Origin: Diploscapter coronatus | Taxonomy: Eukaryota; Nematoda; Chromadorea; Rhabditida; Rhabditidae | Assembly (NCBI GenBank): GCA_964036155.1 | Contig: OZ038422.1 | Span: 83,227,201-83,291,200, forward strand | Length of the DNA: 64,000 nucleotides | Direction of reading: 5' to 3' | In this document: positions 23,873 to 38,800 of the stretch, piece after piece | How the letters are laid out: each line of letters begins with the position of its first letter | Numbering within the stretch: position 1 is the first letter of the stretch | The notes under the pieces: model-generated | The model's input: the letters and a program-made list of their open reading frames with translations, nothing else | Databases searched by the model: none | Told to the model about the DNA's origin: nothing | Translations under genes and position numbers: made by a program

Positions 23873-26800
23873 ATGTCATACGGTCATCACAACGGCTATC
23901 CACCGCCGTTCGGACCGCCTCAAGTTGGACATATCGGAAACACCCTCGGTCTGCATCGATACGGTATGCAAATTTTCGAAATTTTTTCGAAAATTCTTTT
24001 TCGCTGCATACAGTTTTGTTGGTGCTTTTCGTGGTAAATGAAATTTTCTTCTGTAACTTTGAATTCTTGATGCAGACATATGCTTGTTTCAATTCCGATG
24101 TTCAAGAACACCCACAAGAAATCAAATAGAATATATCTCGAAACATTCATGTTTTCAACGATTTCCTTTGTCGGCTCATTCATAAGTCACTCATGTTCCT
24201 GCTTCAGGCAACATGCAGGAATTCTGCATCGACTCGGCGCCTTCCTCTCCTCCTTTACCTCTGCCAACTTTGCCTGTTCTGCCTTCGCCTATACATCAAC
24301 AACCGTTCAACTACAACCCTCTTCCGATGCCTGTGCAAATGCCAATCCAGAGCAAGCCAAATGATTTTCCATTTGAAGACGACGATGAGCCCGACTATTC
24401 TACAGGTTAGAGATTGCTATCTTTCAATTTATGGCCAATATCTCATCGATTTACATTGGGATTTCGTTTCTTTCAATTCTTTTTTTGCGACAAAAATTGC
24501 GCGATTGTAAGAGAGATAGAGGAGATATCAAGATCAAACGCACTAGCGCCTATATCAATTCTCACGTTGTTTTGAACCGATCTGCTACTTGATAAAGCGA
24601 TCAGAGATTTTGCTGAAATTACGTCTTTTTCTTTTAAGAAAAAGGAAAACCATTTTTGATTTTTTGGAGAAAAGTTGATCAATCAAGATTGCATAACCAA
24701 CAGTTCTCCCATTCACAATTGATCCACAAGTAATTGCGTAAATCACCCATTTCTTCCCGTTGCTTCCCATTACTCTGTCGAATTGTCAGTAATGAATCAC
24801 TTGACATCAAGCATATAGCCTCCCTCGCTTCTTCCAATCCGTCAACAGTTTGCCTCTGTCAACTTCTGTTTTCACGCATTTACTTCTACCTCCTACCCAT
24901 TTGATTCCCCCATTCATCCATTCAGCAGGTGGTCTAATCTGGTTCCCTCTTTACAGTTTCTTTTTCAATCGACGGATATCAATTTTCCCTCTTTATCTGT
25001 TCTCTCTTCTACCTTCCTCACTCTCCACCCTCATTCTTCCCTTACCTTCCTTTTTTAGCATCACCAACCCCACTGGTATTATGTTCTCGTTCTGATTTAT
25101 TATCCTATCACTTTCCTTTATGCAAAAACCTTTTGCCGACGTATAAAATATTGCCATTTGCACTGGTTTGTTTTCCATCAGCCTACTGTTCCAATGCTTA
25201 GTCTGGCAATCAATCTCAATTACCGTATCATCTATTCTGTGCCAGTTTCTGTTTCCACGAGGAGCATTGCAGAATTCGACTACGACAGTGACATTGACGA
25301 CAATTCGAATTCAATGCCGCAACGAACCCACTCTAATCCACAGTTCTATCGACAATCGTCAGATGATGAGAGGAGATATACAAGGTGGGATTTTTTTTTT
25401 TTTTTAAATTTGTTTAAATGAAAATCTATCACGGATATTTCTTGCGCCCTTTTGAGAAACGTTATTTAACCATTCTTGAAATTTTTACAAAAATGGAGAT
25501 GTTTATCTAAAACCAAATAATTTTGGAAAGCTACAGTAAACACTTCTTTGGAATGCATGTTAAAATCTCTTTGCTTATAACTACTTCTTAGAGCATTTTA
25601 TATCCAAGCTGACTGCTCTCTGCTTCCTTGGATTGTAATTGTATTCCATTGATGCGATCCGATTCCCATTCCAATTGCAATGACTTTATTATTGCGTTAC
25701 TACTCACTTTGACTCTGCCAAAACAAGTTGTAAACAAAGGAAGAAGTCACTAGGCGAGTAAAATAAGAGCATCATTCCGGATCTAATTACTCTCCTCCTC
25801 TATGCCAATGACTTTATATTCGCGTAAGTCGGGTTGTTGATAGCAATCCTAGTTGGTTTTACGATGTTAAACTTTGATTTGAATATCTTACCGGGATAAA
25901 TCGAAATAACTTGAAAAATTACGATTTTAGCAAAACTATCGATTTTTAGATCAAAAATGCCGCCTTGTGGAATATCGGCCCGGTTTTTGAGGACCAACGA
26001 TTCATCATCCTTCACTTACAACACAATTGGAAGGTATGCACATTTACTTGATTTTATCGGTTTGATGTAAGAGTAATTTTGGGGCATCAAATCTTGAATC
26101 GAATGTTGGAATGCTCATTCGGATATTCGAATTTGTAACGGCGCAATTCAAGTTTCATTTTTTTTTTTCGAATTTTCAAAAAAAAAACCGAGTTCGGTTT
26201 TTAACTAAAAATACTAAATTTGAGAAATTTCCACTTTCATATTTTATGCCATTCATTATCATCGCCGTGAAATGTTATGATATTTCCGAGAAATTATTCT
26301 TGCGATGATATTCAATTTTCAGCAGTTCCTTGGAATTGTCGACGGACACGAACGAGGAGAATCTGGGCGGAATGTACGCCTCGATCGACAAGGAGAGAAG
26401 ATATCGTGAGAGGCTCAGAAGCCCCATACTCGCGCCCATCCCCAACAGGGATCTGAGCATGATTGAGGTTAGCGTTTTATTGCTTTATTTCTTTTCCTTT
26501 ATTCTAATTTTCATGTTTCTCATCAATGCCTACAAATAATATCTGCAAATGCACATCTCTCACCTTGTACGCGCATAGTTCAAAGGAATCTTCTTGTCCA
26601 AAAACCACCAACCCTCCAATCGAATTATCCTTTCCTTGATAAGGAACTGTCTTCTGGGCAAAAGTAATCTCAAATTTGACCAATGTTTTGGCGGTTGCCT
26701 TATCGTTTTCGCAGCTATTGTTTTGTCAGATATGTTGAAAAAAGGAACCGAGGATCTGTCAGAAAATCAATCTCATTAGAGAGTCTAAACTGATCCATAC

Positions 26801-29800
26801 CTTGACCTCATCACATAGCTTTTTGGAATTTATTGATTCTTTTCTACAAATTTTCTAAAAATGGTGGATGGAAAACCGAAATGGGACTGCCCTCCTTTGC
26901 ATGACACTCCGAAAAATACCTGGAGTCGATTGAAGTCCAAACTCTCTCCGACATTTTCCAATACCGACTCTGACAGTTCCCCTATTCTCACGAATTACAA
27001 GCACTTGGGCTATGAAACCCAAAATTCCCCTACAACTGCAATTGAATTCGGAAGTTTCGAGACTCCGCAGTCGTTTGACGGATTCGATTCTGAAGGCTAT
27101 GCTGTGATCGATTCCAACCCAATTTACGATAACATTTCGCTCAGACCTTTGTTGTCCAAGAGCAGATATGTTAGGAATTTGGTGAGAAATATGAGAAAAT
27201 ATTGCGCAACTTGCCTGGTTTTTAAGCAAAAATTCAATGTTTTAGGAAATTTCCCCAGTCAGAAATTGTACCTCTCCATCCTCCGACGACGGTTATTCCG
27301 GCCCGCCTGTTCCTTCACCTCGATTCCCAAAGCACTGGAATCCACAGCTCACCTCCACAAGCACATCCCTTAAGGTCCTTCTTGATTTATTTCTCATGTG
27401 TGTAGATCTTTTCTTTTAGTTATTTGTGGTTTAAAGATTTTCGCTTTCTTTCTTCTAAACATTCGTTTTTAGCCAATTCAGCCCCTTCTACCAAAAACCA
27501 ACCCGTATCAAGAATACAATATGCGCTCGGCGAATATCGTCAGCTCTACGCCAAAGTTTGTCTCATTTTATGAGTTCCTCTCAAATATTCACTATCCTAG
27601 AACATCTGAAAGAAGGAGAATTCCAAAGTTTTCTTCAAATGCACCTCAATATCAGAAGAATTTCGAAAGGCCCAGAAGTTACTATGCTGATGTGGATGAT
27701 GTGAGTCTTGAAATAGTTGATTTGTAGTCACTTGGAAAATTCGCTCATGACCTAAGTTGATAATGAAATAGTGATGATGAGACTGAAAACGATGAACTAT
27801 CAAAGTAATTATCGGTAATTTTGGAGTATTCAGGATTTGAACTACATGGAGCCCCCGACAAACACCCTGAGTTCTGTCAGGTCTTGGACAACGGAATTCA
27901 AGCCAGAAGCGTATGGTTTGCCAAGTGGAGTTGCTAAATATTTCGGTGTCACTGGTATTTTTAGTTTTTCCTCTCTCAAAACTATTCAAATTTTCAGGCA
28001 TTCTATTCCTGACAATTTCTTATTGCACTGCGACCAGAAGAATCGAAGTGACAGTGAAAAATGCGGTGTTCTTCCGAGATGCGAGTCAAACGCAAGTCTG
28101 TTCGTATGTTAGGGTGAGAATATCAGGAATTTTAGAAAATTTTCCAAAACTGAACTCTCTTTCTTTTCAAGCTTACCTATTTCCTATTTGTGAAGTTCAC
28201 AAATTTTAAGGTCAAATAATGCTGCTAAGTAGAAGTTAAATGGATTATCCGAACAGTTATTCTTTTGCAGATTGATCTGCATCATCGCTCCCAATCTTCG
28301 CATAGTCGCCACAGACATGGATCGTCTTCGAGAAAGCGACATTCTTCTCCGGTAGTATTTAATGAATTTTTAAGGATATTTGTTCGTTATAGGATCGTTA
28401 CAATGCGTCTCGTGTGGAGCAGTCACATAGAACGAAGCTCGCCTACACAACCAACAAACCCGAATACAAGGAGAGATTCGTTTTGTGAGTTTTTTTTCTT
28501 TTCATTTAACTTTTTTGTTTTAATCCATACCGACTGATGATAGGTATCAATAATGGCAGTCCCATTTTTTAATCCAAAAGTTATTTTTACGGCGAATGTT
28601 TGAATTTCACAGCCGCTGATAAGCTCTCAAATTGTATGCAACTGCATTACTTTATCAGCCGAAAAAGCGTCATCGGTCATTTGAAACCAGAAAGAATAAG
28701 AAATTGGCGCTATTTTTAAACTTTCCACTATCGAAAGGTCTTTCCCTAATGTAAAACACTTTATCCAATAAAAATCACACGTAGTTTTTTTGTGTATTTT
28801 GAACCACCGAAACGTCTGTAAAGTTTCATGTATTTCGCTGCATTAGGGATAATGGACCGTAAAAATCGAATCCCACCCACTTACGTTTGATCCGCGCTCT
28901 CCATTTGATTTTGAAGGCGGAACTCATTTTCTGTGGTATAAAATCCGATATATTGTGTTCCATTCATTTTCTATGACATTGCCATAATTTATTATTTTGT
29001 TCTTTCAGCCCTATTTCACACGATTGTCGCAAAGACAGTTTGCTTGTCAACGTCTACGCAATGAATGCAGATAATGTTCAGTAAGTCAACGTTTTAAGTT
29101 ACAAGCAGTTCTGGGGGAATTGGCATCTTTAAAGCATGAAAATGCAGTTTGCTTAGATGGTCGGAGAGATGTAATTGTTGTAATTGCTTTCTCTTTGGAC
29201 ATTACTCTTTAACGCTGCGAAATTCCAAACTTTACAAGTTAAACTTTTTTGACTAGATAATTTTTTGAAAATTCCAGAACCCAACGCCTTATGGGCTGCA
29301 TGGCTTTTCCTCTGGAACGGATGTTCAAGAAATTGAAAAATCTGGTGAGAAACTTTCTGACTTCAGACTTAATAAACAATTTATTTGATTTTCAGGATGT
29401 CGATTATTATTACCGCGATGGGCCGGAAAACGCCCCCAAATTTGAACTCTACAGTGATGGATTTTTCATTCTGAGCAGAGAAAGGGGTCTGAAGAATCAT
29501 CTCGGAAGCAAGAAGGTTTGCTTTTGTCTAATTTGACAAAATGATTATCAATTGATTTTTTCAGATTAATAAAAGAACCTACTACGATGTTGGTTGCCAT
29601 TCGAGTTGTTCTTCTAGATCTTCGCCAAAGGTTAGTTTTTTTAATCTTTTAATTAAAAATTTGTTCTTTATTTTTCATTTTTAACATTTTTAAAATAGTT
29701 TTTTTAATCAGTGGACTGGTTGAAGATTCTTCATTTTTATATATTTTTTTACTTTATCACCTCTTTTCAATACTAAAGAGCATTCTGGCATGTGGATAAA

Positions 29801-32800
29801 GGTCGTTGAGCTATCATCTTCTCAAATTCCAATCCAATCATTCGGCTGCTGTGATAAACCTGCCCCGCTCAATGCTTCTGTCTCGAGCTTGAAACTTCGA
29901 AATGACAGCGAATGTGACATTTCATTTTTCTTTTCTCACTTTATCATTATCTTCTATCTTCTTCTAGCCTAACCTCTGATAGGTGATGATTTATCGACAT
30001 AGTAAAGAGGATCCTCTTTCACTCCCCCCTTCTCTCTTCATTTTCGAATTTCTAAATCCTACCCTTCACTTCTCAACTTGTCCCTGCAAAATTTACTATC
30101 TTTGTTGCAATATTTTGCGCCAATCTTTACAAAACGAACAGAACACATTTTCACTTTTAATTTGAAATTTTAAAAATCTCATTTCAAAGCTCAATCTTAA
30201 TCCCCTGATCAGCTAATTTTGTCTAAGTTTAGCATATTTTTCTTGTTAAAACAATGAATTTTGAACTTATTCCTACCAGACTTTGGGACAAAATGTATCT
30301 TCGAGTGAATTACGTAGGCACTCCAACATGTCTTATCAAACATACTTACGAACTTGTTTTCCACAAAGATCAGAGCATAACTTTTTTATGAAAAATATGG
30401 AAACTATTCAAGTTCAAGCAATTAACATATTTTAAACCTTCTTGATTATGGATAACTATCTGAGTTGGCGCTATATATCTTTTATTTTCCTATCTTCAAT
30501 CATAATGATTGACTCATCATGATGTTTTGATAGGGGAACCACTAAAAACGTTCACGAAAATAAAGAAATCCCAACTCGAAAATTATACCCGAGTTTATTT
30601 ATCACAATTCCTCCTTTGAGCTGGTCCTTGCGCTCTGCTCTAAAACATTGTCTCTCTCATTTGGGACGAGTTGTGAATTATTCCTACCGCTTTTTATGCT
30701 CCGAAATTTAGCACGAATGGGTGGTGGATTCTCGTATTTTGACTGAGATCTCTGCCACCGAATATGTCAACTTCTGCTTCGGTATTTCGAGTGTCTCGTT
30801 TCGTATTTGTGAACGAGTCTGGGGCCTGGGCATTATGGCTCAGTTACCCAGCAGTCCAGTGGGATTGAGGATTGCTGTGCTCTTTCATTTCTGCCTGCAT
30901 TTTCATGTTTCTTGTTGTGGCGTTATTGCTTTCCCTTCCCTCTCCCATTTCATATTTCCTTCCTCTCATTCTGATTTCCACCCATTTTTTCTTATTTCTA
31001 GTACCCCATGCGAAAAAACGTCTCATCTCGATTTGTTTACATAGAAGGGAATGCACAAATTGCGCAACAATGTTCATTCCTGTCAGGACAGAGAGAAAGG
31101 ATAAGAAAGGGTATAGAAAATAGTGTGAAGCAACAGCATTATGAATGAGATTTTTAGCAGACGAGCTTCTAATTATTCTGCAAGGTTATGGCGATGCGTT
31201 TCTAGACATTTTTGTTGATATTTATGCGAAGCAACGTAGATTTCTGCAAAAATTACATTGTTTCTCGGCTGCTATGCTTTGTATCGCTTGAAAGTCTGTG
31301 TCTTCCTCTAATTTTATCGTTATCGCGAATTCGACACTTTATTGCTCGTCAATGATGTGAAGTCTAGCTTGATGAAATGTATGAGAATTCGCTTCTAAAA
31401 TATAATACGAAAATTTTTAGATTTTCGAAAAGAAAAACTGTTCCACATTTTCATTAAGAAATGTTTCTTTCAAATATTTTATTTTTTAACCTACAGAAAT
31501 TTATTGAACATCTAAAAATTGTGTTGTTTTCTTCAATTTGGTGAGGTTTGACATTGTCTGCGACAAATTGATGAGATTGCTACATGCCTGCTTTCCACAT
31601 TGCAGAGCGCATTCCTGCAGCGGTTTGTTAACTTCAAGTAGGCTTATGTTGGACGATCAAGAAGACGAGAAACAGCTAGAGATAGTTGAAAACATAGAGA
31701 ATGAAGAAGCCGAAGCCGAATGAGAGATAAAAGAGATATAATAAGATAAGCAGAGAGACAGCAAATGCAGGCGAGACCTACTCTCGAGATTCGGATTCTG
31801 ATTCGGGAGTTCCTGATCAGAATCTTCTGGTGAAGATCTTCTCTAACTTCTCTTCCCTCTCTCACCTTCCCTCGTTCCTTTTCCAACGCTCGCTCATGAC
31901 GTTCCTTCCCAGTGTTTCTTCACAACCCATTGTCGCTTTTCCTCCTTTCTTTGCCCATTACCGCTTCATAATTATCCTCCTTTCTGACCAAAGGAGTCAT
32001 TATCTGCTTTTTGTTACTTGAAACATCCATTCTTCTCTCCCTGCAAAGCCATCAACAAGTCCTATTCCAAATTTGATATTCCCAAGTCAAGAATAATCTT
32101 TTTCCACACGTTTTCAACGAGGTGCTAACTCGCTAAATTCGCGAATTTTTGACGTTTCGAAATAAAAATTGACCAATTTTCTATAGAAATGATTTTTCTT
32201 CTAATTCGTCTGTACGAGTTTTGGTTTTCGAAGTGGCGCCTCAATTGAAAGGTTTTGATCTTATGGACAGAGGCAGGCAATTGTATGACTTCATCACTTC
32301 TTTGCAGATGCAATTATTTCCGTCATAAACTCCAATCTTTTCTGGCTTTTGGCAATATCAAAAATTTTGAGAGAATAACATAAACTCAGAGATTTTATCA
32401 ATCTTTCTTCATTTTTCCAAAATTAATAATTGTTTTTTTTTTTAAATAAATGAGATCTGGAAAGTCAGAATTTTGATCTAAAATTGATTTTTTCGATTCA
32501 AATAATACCTTCCACGACATGACTCTTTCATCACTTTGGCTCATTTCAATTAATATGATATCACCCCTTCTGTTTGATAACTCTATTCTAATCGCCTTTT
32601 CTTCTATCAGCTTTCATCTTCCCAACACATTTCAATCCTTGACTAATCTGCGAATTCACTCCTCTCCAATGTTCGTGTCCAAACGACATGCAGCATCTTT
32701 TTCTCTCTGCTCTCTTATAATTCCTCTTTCTCTGCCTCTTGTTGCCTTTTTCTTTCAAGGGTGATTTATCTGCGCTCGGATTCCACGAACATATCAAATT

Positions 32801-35800
32801 TATCATTCAATCACATCATCACTTATCTCGAATTAGTTTCAAGCGGGGGGATTTTAGATTTTCGGTGAGTTATTTTGAGACGAGAAACTTTTCGAAAGAC
32901 GATTTTAAGGTGATGCGATTGTCACATTCTCGCACTTATGATATTAGTATTTCTCGCATCAAGTTTCAAAGCTGATTAGTTGAAGAGTTTGACTAATTTT
33001 CTAAAATTAATTACCTCGGCGATCATTTTTTTGCTTGTTCGAAATTGCTTTCTTTAATGAATAAGTATGCTTATGAATTTCTACTATGATTTCCTAGAAT
33101 TCATTTAATTTTTAAAAACTTATTGATGATTTTGTTTTTAGATGCTCTCCGAAGCCTCGTCTCGTGTCTCTTCAACAGTTCCTTTCGGAACTTCTAATGG
33201 CATGAAAATCTATTCCAATCCTCACCATCAAATGGACTACACCAGTGCTTCGAGCAGTAATGCTTCTAATGATTACAGGTAAAAATTTTACCGATAAGTT
33301 GAAAATCCTAAATTTTCATTCATTTTAAAGATCTTTGCAATAATAAACGAGTGTTGAGCGCGATGATGAATGATTTTTCAGACATTCAATGAAATACGCG
33401 CATCGCGCTACTTTACCTAACATCACAACTACGACAAGTAGGCCATTTTTACTTATTTATTTTCTATAGAAACGTTTGCGCATATTTTGTCTTCACCGAT
33501 ATCCTAATTTACTCTGATCAATCAATTATTTTATGCGATATGAAAAAGCGCATACTTTGACCAGAGTTTTTTTACCTCTGCTCCGGTTCTCTTCTCTTAT
33601 TCTTCGGTGAATTCAAAGACTTTCTTTCTACCCTTTTTTCGAGTTTCTCGTTCAACAGTGCCGAGTTGATTACACACAACAACTCGGGAAAACTTTGACT
33701 TTGTTCCGTGCAAATTTGACTCCTCAACAAAAACTCGAAACGCACAGATTCAGTGTAGGCGGATACAAGGGAAAGAAAATGACGTGAAAATTATAAACAA
33801 TTATTCTTCCTAAACGTTCCTCGAAGTATTTATTTATCGTGGAAATTTTCTGGCTTTTTCGAGCGACGGCAAAATGGGACTTCCGCCAAAACACATTCAA
33901 AATTTGATAAATTCACCCTGTGTTATTCTTTTCTTGTTTTTGACATTCGGAATTTCGGAATCCGAAACAATATGGGCTTCGAGTTTATTTTCTCGCTACA
34001 GAAGTTCGGAATTTTGATAAATGATGTTTTCCTCAAAAGGCTTATTTTCATTTTCATGCTGACCAAACTTGGATTTTTTAAGTCCGTCCTCAATTTTCAA
34101 AGATTTTTAATCAATTTTTGGAAGCTACTCCTTCTAATTTCTTTTATCTGCCCTTTGACTTCGAATCCTTTATCATCTTTATCAGTTTTTTTTCTATTCA
34201 AATGTCCTTGTCGTTCAAATAGAGCACGAGACATCGTTCACATTTGCATTCTTCCAACGTTTTTATGCGTTCCTCTTTTGTGGATTCGAGCATGGCGAAC
34301 GGCACATGTGAGCAAGGGAAAGCTAAACAGATGCGATAAGATTGCTCTAATCTGCGTGAATATCAACTTGAAAGAGAACAAAAGATAGGCTAGTGATTAG
34401 AGAAGAAGAATAATAATTAGAGATAACGGAAATTAGAAAACAAAAGAAGTAGATAAAGACTAGAGGTTACAGGAAAAGTAGAGATAGAAAGTTGGAGAGC
34501 ATTTGCATAGGATAGGAAAAGATTGAGAGATGACATTGAGAAATGAGGGAACTCTCGTCCATGTGCTCTTTACGTTCTTTATGCTCTCCAAGCTTGTTCT
34601 CATGTTTTCCATAGGGCAAGCCATCATTTTTGTTCATTTCTTTCGAACTTCCCATATTATTCAATTTCTCTTTTCGTGTAAAGACCAGCAGCCCTTTTTA
34701 TCTGCAAGGCATTTTCATTTGGGACTTCCCCGAATTTGGTCGAGTAGGGCCGCTTTTAATTGCCGCATTTCGCAGATCCAGCAGAAGAATAGACTGTTCA
34801 TTTTCAGTTAGCTTCGTGGATTTATCGCTGAATTTTAATTTAGCGTTTTAAATACGTCACTTCTAAAGTTCATTTGTCTCTGAGTTTTTTTGGTATTGAA
34901 CATTGTTTCTTGTGGATTCTATTTGATTTGTGAAGAATTTTTTCGTCATCACTGAATTTCTACCTGATTTTTGAGCTGAAATTTGATAAAGTTAAAAATT
35001 TTTATTTGGTCACCCAAGGTGTTTTTTCCAGGTTTTGTCAATTTGTCGCAGATTCAGTCGAGATTTGAATTTGTTATTTTTTTTCTTCCTATCTGCGCTC
35101 TCTGCTCGTTCAGTTCTTCATGAAAGTTTATGCAGAAAAGGCGAATGAAAAATTGGGAAGATAGGAAAAAAGCGAGGCGAATTTTATGCGCGTTTTCCAC
35201 AACAAAACGCGGGCGCTCCGCTTCAGGCAGAAGTTCCTTGAGGCACGAACGACGAAAGATGAGGGAGAAATGGGAGGGACCGGAGAAAAAGGAATAATAT
35301 TAAAGGTTGAGAGGTGTTGCAGATATGAGAGAGGGTTGAAGATAGAAAAAAACAAGGTAGAAGAGGGCCAATGGAAAAGCTGCTGACCTCGCTTGAACTA
35401 CCTCGAAATTCGAATTCCGCGCACATATCCCTTGTCCTCGAAAGTCGAAATTCCAAAAACTCTGCCTGCGCTTTTTCACACAACTAGAAATTCATAAACC
35501 TTCCCTCCAAGTAGCTGAAATTTCACGAATTCCTATTCGCTAAATTCTTCGAGAATGTAAACGAATTGCGAACCCTAAAATTCGGTCTGTGATATTTTGA
35601 TTATTCCAACCTAAATCAAAATTGCCTAAAAATGCGAAAACATTTCCATTCTTCATCATCGAATTCACTGGATCTTCGAGCGAGTCTCACCTGTAGAAAT
35701 GGAAGGCTAACTCCGTTTTCGCAAAGAAGAGCTCGGTCAAAATCACCTTTCGCTGCGAGGAGATTATTATCCCACACGCAGAGTTGTTCATTACATTTGC

Positions 35801-38800
35801 GTAAGTTTATCATGATTTTTCTTCGAAAATTTGCCACTTTGCCCAGATTTATAAATCATCACTAAAAGCTAGCATTAATTGGCGGAATGGCTTCGCGATG
35901 ATAAATATTTCTGGAATTGATTCGATATTTTTACTTCCTTCTTATCATTAGTCCTTTAGTTCTTCAACTTTCGTCGACAAACCCTCTAATTTTTCCTTCA
36001 ATTGCTATGCAGGTTCCCTCTTTACCTAACTGACGTATGGAAATCTTTTGGCTAATAAGAGCAGTGGGGAATTCCCCTTTCTCCTCATTCTAAAACTTAT
36101 CACCTAAAAGGCAGAAAAAGATGAAAAGCTCATTCACAAACATAGTCCTTAAGTACTGGGTGGCCTTTTGAGCACATAAAAAGCTAGGCAGAATAGACGC
36201 ACATTTACGTAATTTCGCGAATGAAATACGACAAAATAATGCTACTAAATGGACATTTTGATCATTCAAAAGAAACTTGCTGAATTAATGACTGAATGAA
36301 TGGATGTTTTCGAGCAGTGGAACCCATTCTTTTCGTATGGAAACATCAAAACTTGAAATAGATTTCGTGATGCATAAAATGGATGCAATTCTTTTTATTT
36401 TTTGGGGAAATTTTTAGAGAAACTCCCTCAAAAATTAACAACCACTAAAAGAGCACTCGAGAAACATAAATGCATGCATTTCATTGTCTCGAAAACAAGA
36501 AAAATAGGAGGGGATTTTTTCGAAACGTTTGTGGCAGATCGCAAGAATGCACAACTTTCCGAGCATTTGATTATGTGTGCAGGGTTGTTGATAGATGAAC
36601 CTTCAACATGGACACTCGGTTGTGAATTATTCAAGCCATTTTTCGCTTTTCTATCCTTTATCATAGGGTAAGAGGTCTTCAATATCATCCCGGCTAGGTC
36701 ATCATTAGTCGACTAATGTGCACTAAAGGCATTAGCCTCCAATTCTTTTGCATGAATTATGTATGCGACAAATTATGAAGCGTTATTATTGCTCTGCGAG
36801 AGAAGGAGAACGAACATCGAATATTAGCCAGGCATTTTTGCCGGAAAGTCACATTTTTGTGGCTCTTCGAAATTCGTGACCTTACGACTTTGTTGAATTT
36901 TCGCATGCAAAAAACGGATTGCCGAGGGTCCAAGAGCTGATTGAATTCTGCCGCAAATTCGACGGCTTTTCCTTCGATATTCCACTCGCGCAGAGCACAT
37001 CCCCAAATGTGTTCTGTTTTTGAAGAGAAACTTCTCGTAAACTTTGAAAAATAGCGATGATTTTGAAAATTATCCTACTCCCATTTCGCTTTGCTACGAA
37101 TAATGAATTTTGCATAAACCAATGAAAATAATATGATATTGCGATCTCAGACCTCCTCATTTATTAAAGTTTTTTCTTAATTCCTAATGACGAATTATGA
37201 ACGCGTTCTTTAGTTGATTACGAATTCTCTAATTAACGTTGCTAATTATCAGAAGACATTTTCGTGAATATTTTATCTGGCGAAAATAGATTTCCGCTTC
37301 CATGTGCGAGCCACTGAAAATGAGCGAAACGAGGATTGCAATATTTTCGATTTGAAATTCCAAATTACATTCTCTTGAATGTTGAAATTGTGCGGCAGAA
37401 CGAGTGCTGCTTGTCATTTCCCAGGCAGTGTCAAGAGTCATAACATCCTCGAGATTTCCTATTAGGATGCATTCATTTCTCACTGCAAAATCCGATTTTC
37501 TCAAAAATATGCCGAACTTCTAAACTTCATTTCTCAAATCTCATAAACAGCATTCCATCTTCATAATGATATGATATAAACTTCCCTCAGCATTTCATGC
37601 ACACCATTCCTCATGTGTTCTTGCTCGTAAATCTGTACAATTTTCGCGAAAATATGTATTTTTGGAACTCGAGTTTCAAGGTGAAATTATAACGAGAAGA
37701 ACTTCCGCGATGTGCTTAATTTTATCACTGAAATGTGAAAAACCCTCAATTTGCTTTTGACACTGAATTTCTTATTCTTCAAGAGGTTAGGCGCGCGGGC
37801 AAAATAATAATTTTAGGATGAACTTCAAAAGCTATACTGCTATTTATGAAAGTCAAGCCTTTCTGTGTTCTCCGCGACGAGAGTCCACATTTTTATTATG
37901 CCTTCTTAAAATTCATTTGGAATGGGATATTTTATGCTCTGGTGACGCAATTCGGATTTTCCTTCAAGACTTCTCTCTTCTAGGGGAAAGGCTGATGTCA
38001 ATTGGCTTATAATTGAATATTTAACGTTGAACGTTCCTTATTTGGGTATAGGTACTGCTTTTCTGAATGAAGAGTGCGAAAAACGACTGAGATTTGATTC
38101 TGCGATCTCAGGAATATCCTCTGTCCTTGTGAAGCTGTGATGCAATAATTTATTTTTATCCATCACTTAGCCTTTTATCTTTGGTTCAGGAAATCTAATA
38201 GATTCATAGGTTTGAGATAAATCTCATGCAAAATTATTTTAGTCTTATGCATAATATTTTCTACCAATATGACAAGGGATACTTAGCTACTGTTTTGATT
38301 TCTTTTCGAGATCTAATGTGAATTCTTCCTTCGAAGTTTTTAGATTAAAATTGAAATTAACATGACTGGTGCCGACTTTGGAGTTAAAATTTTGAAAACT
38401 TATAATTTCGTCACCTTTTTATCCTTTACAGCTCATTTAAAATTTGTACTCCCTTAAAATTTGAATTTCCTGAAATCGTATAGCTGTTTAGTTTCAAAGT
38501 GCATAATTTTATCCAATCAAAACAATCAGCATTTGACATCTTCCATGGTTCACTAACAATAGGTTTTATTTGGTTTTTCTTTTCCTCCTCCAGTCTATCT
38601 GACTTGCATGACTTTATTCTGGTCTAATTGCTTGATGTGCTTGATTTGCCTTATAAACAGGACGAGTCTTGATTTTCCTGGCTCGATGGCTCGGCGGTTA
38701 TGTTTTAAGCTCGCAGCGTCCCATTTCCTCGTACTTCCGGGTCTCTCCTTGCCTTCTTCCTTTGTCAACTTTAAGACACGGCACTTCCTTAAAAAGTTTC

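Noticed and set aside
33972..34388. 138-codon frame
   Set aside because: Phe/Leu/Ile-rich translation typical of T-rich intronic sequence; no motif or splice fit.
36402..36671. Possible further alternative first exon ending in a gtaaga-like donor
   Set aside because: The frame starts at TTG with no ATG in a suitable place, and the peptide has none of the Ser/Pro/Arg character of the other first exons.
37424..37432. AGGCAGTGT, like the start of miR-34
   Set aside because: Only nine bases match and no hairpin partner was seen.
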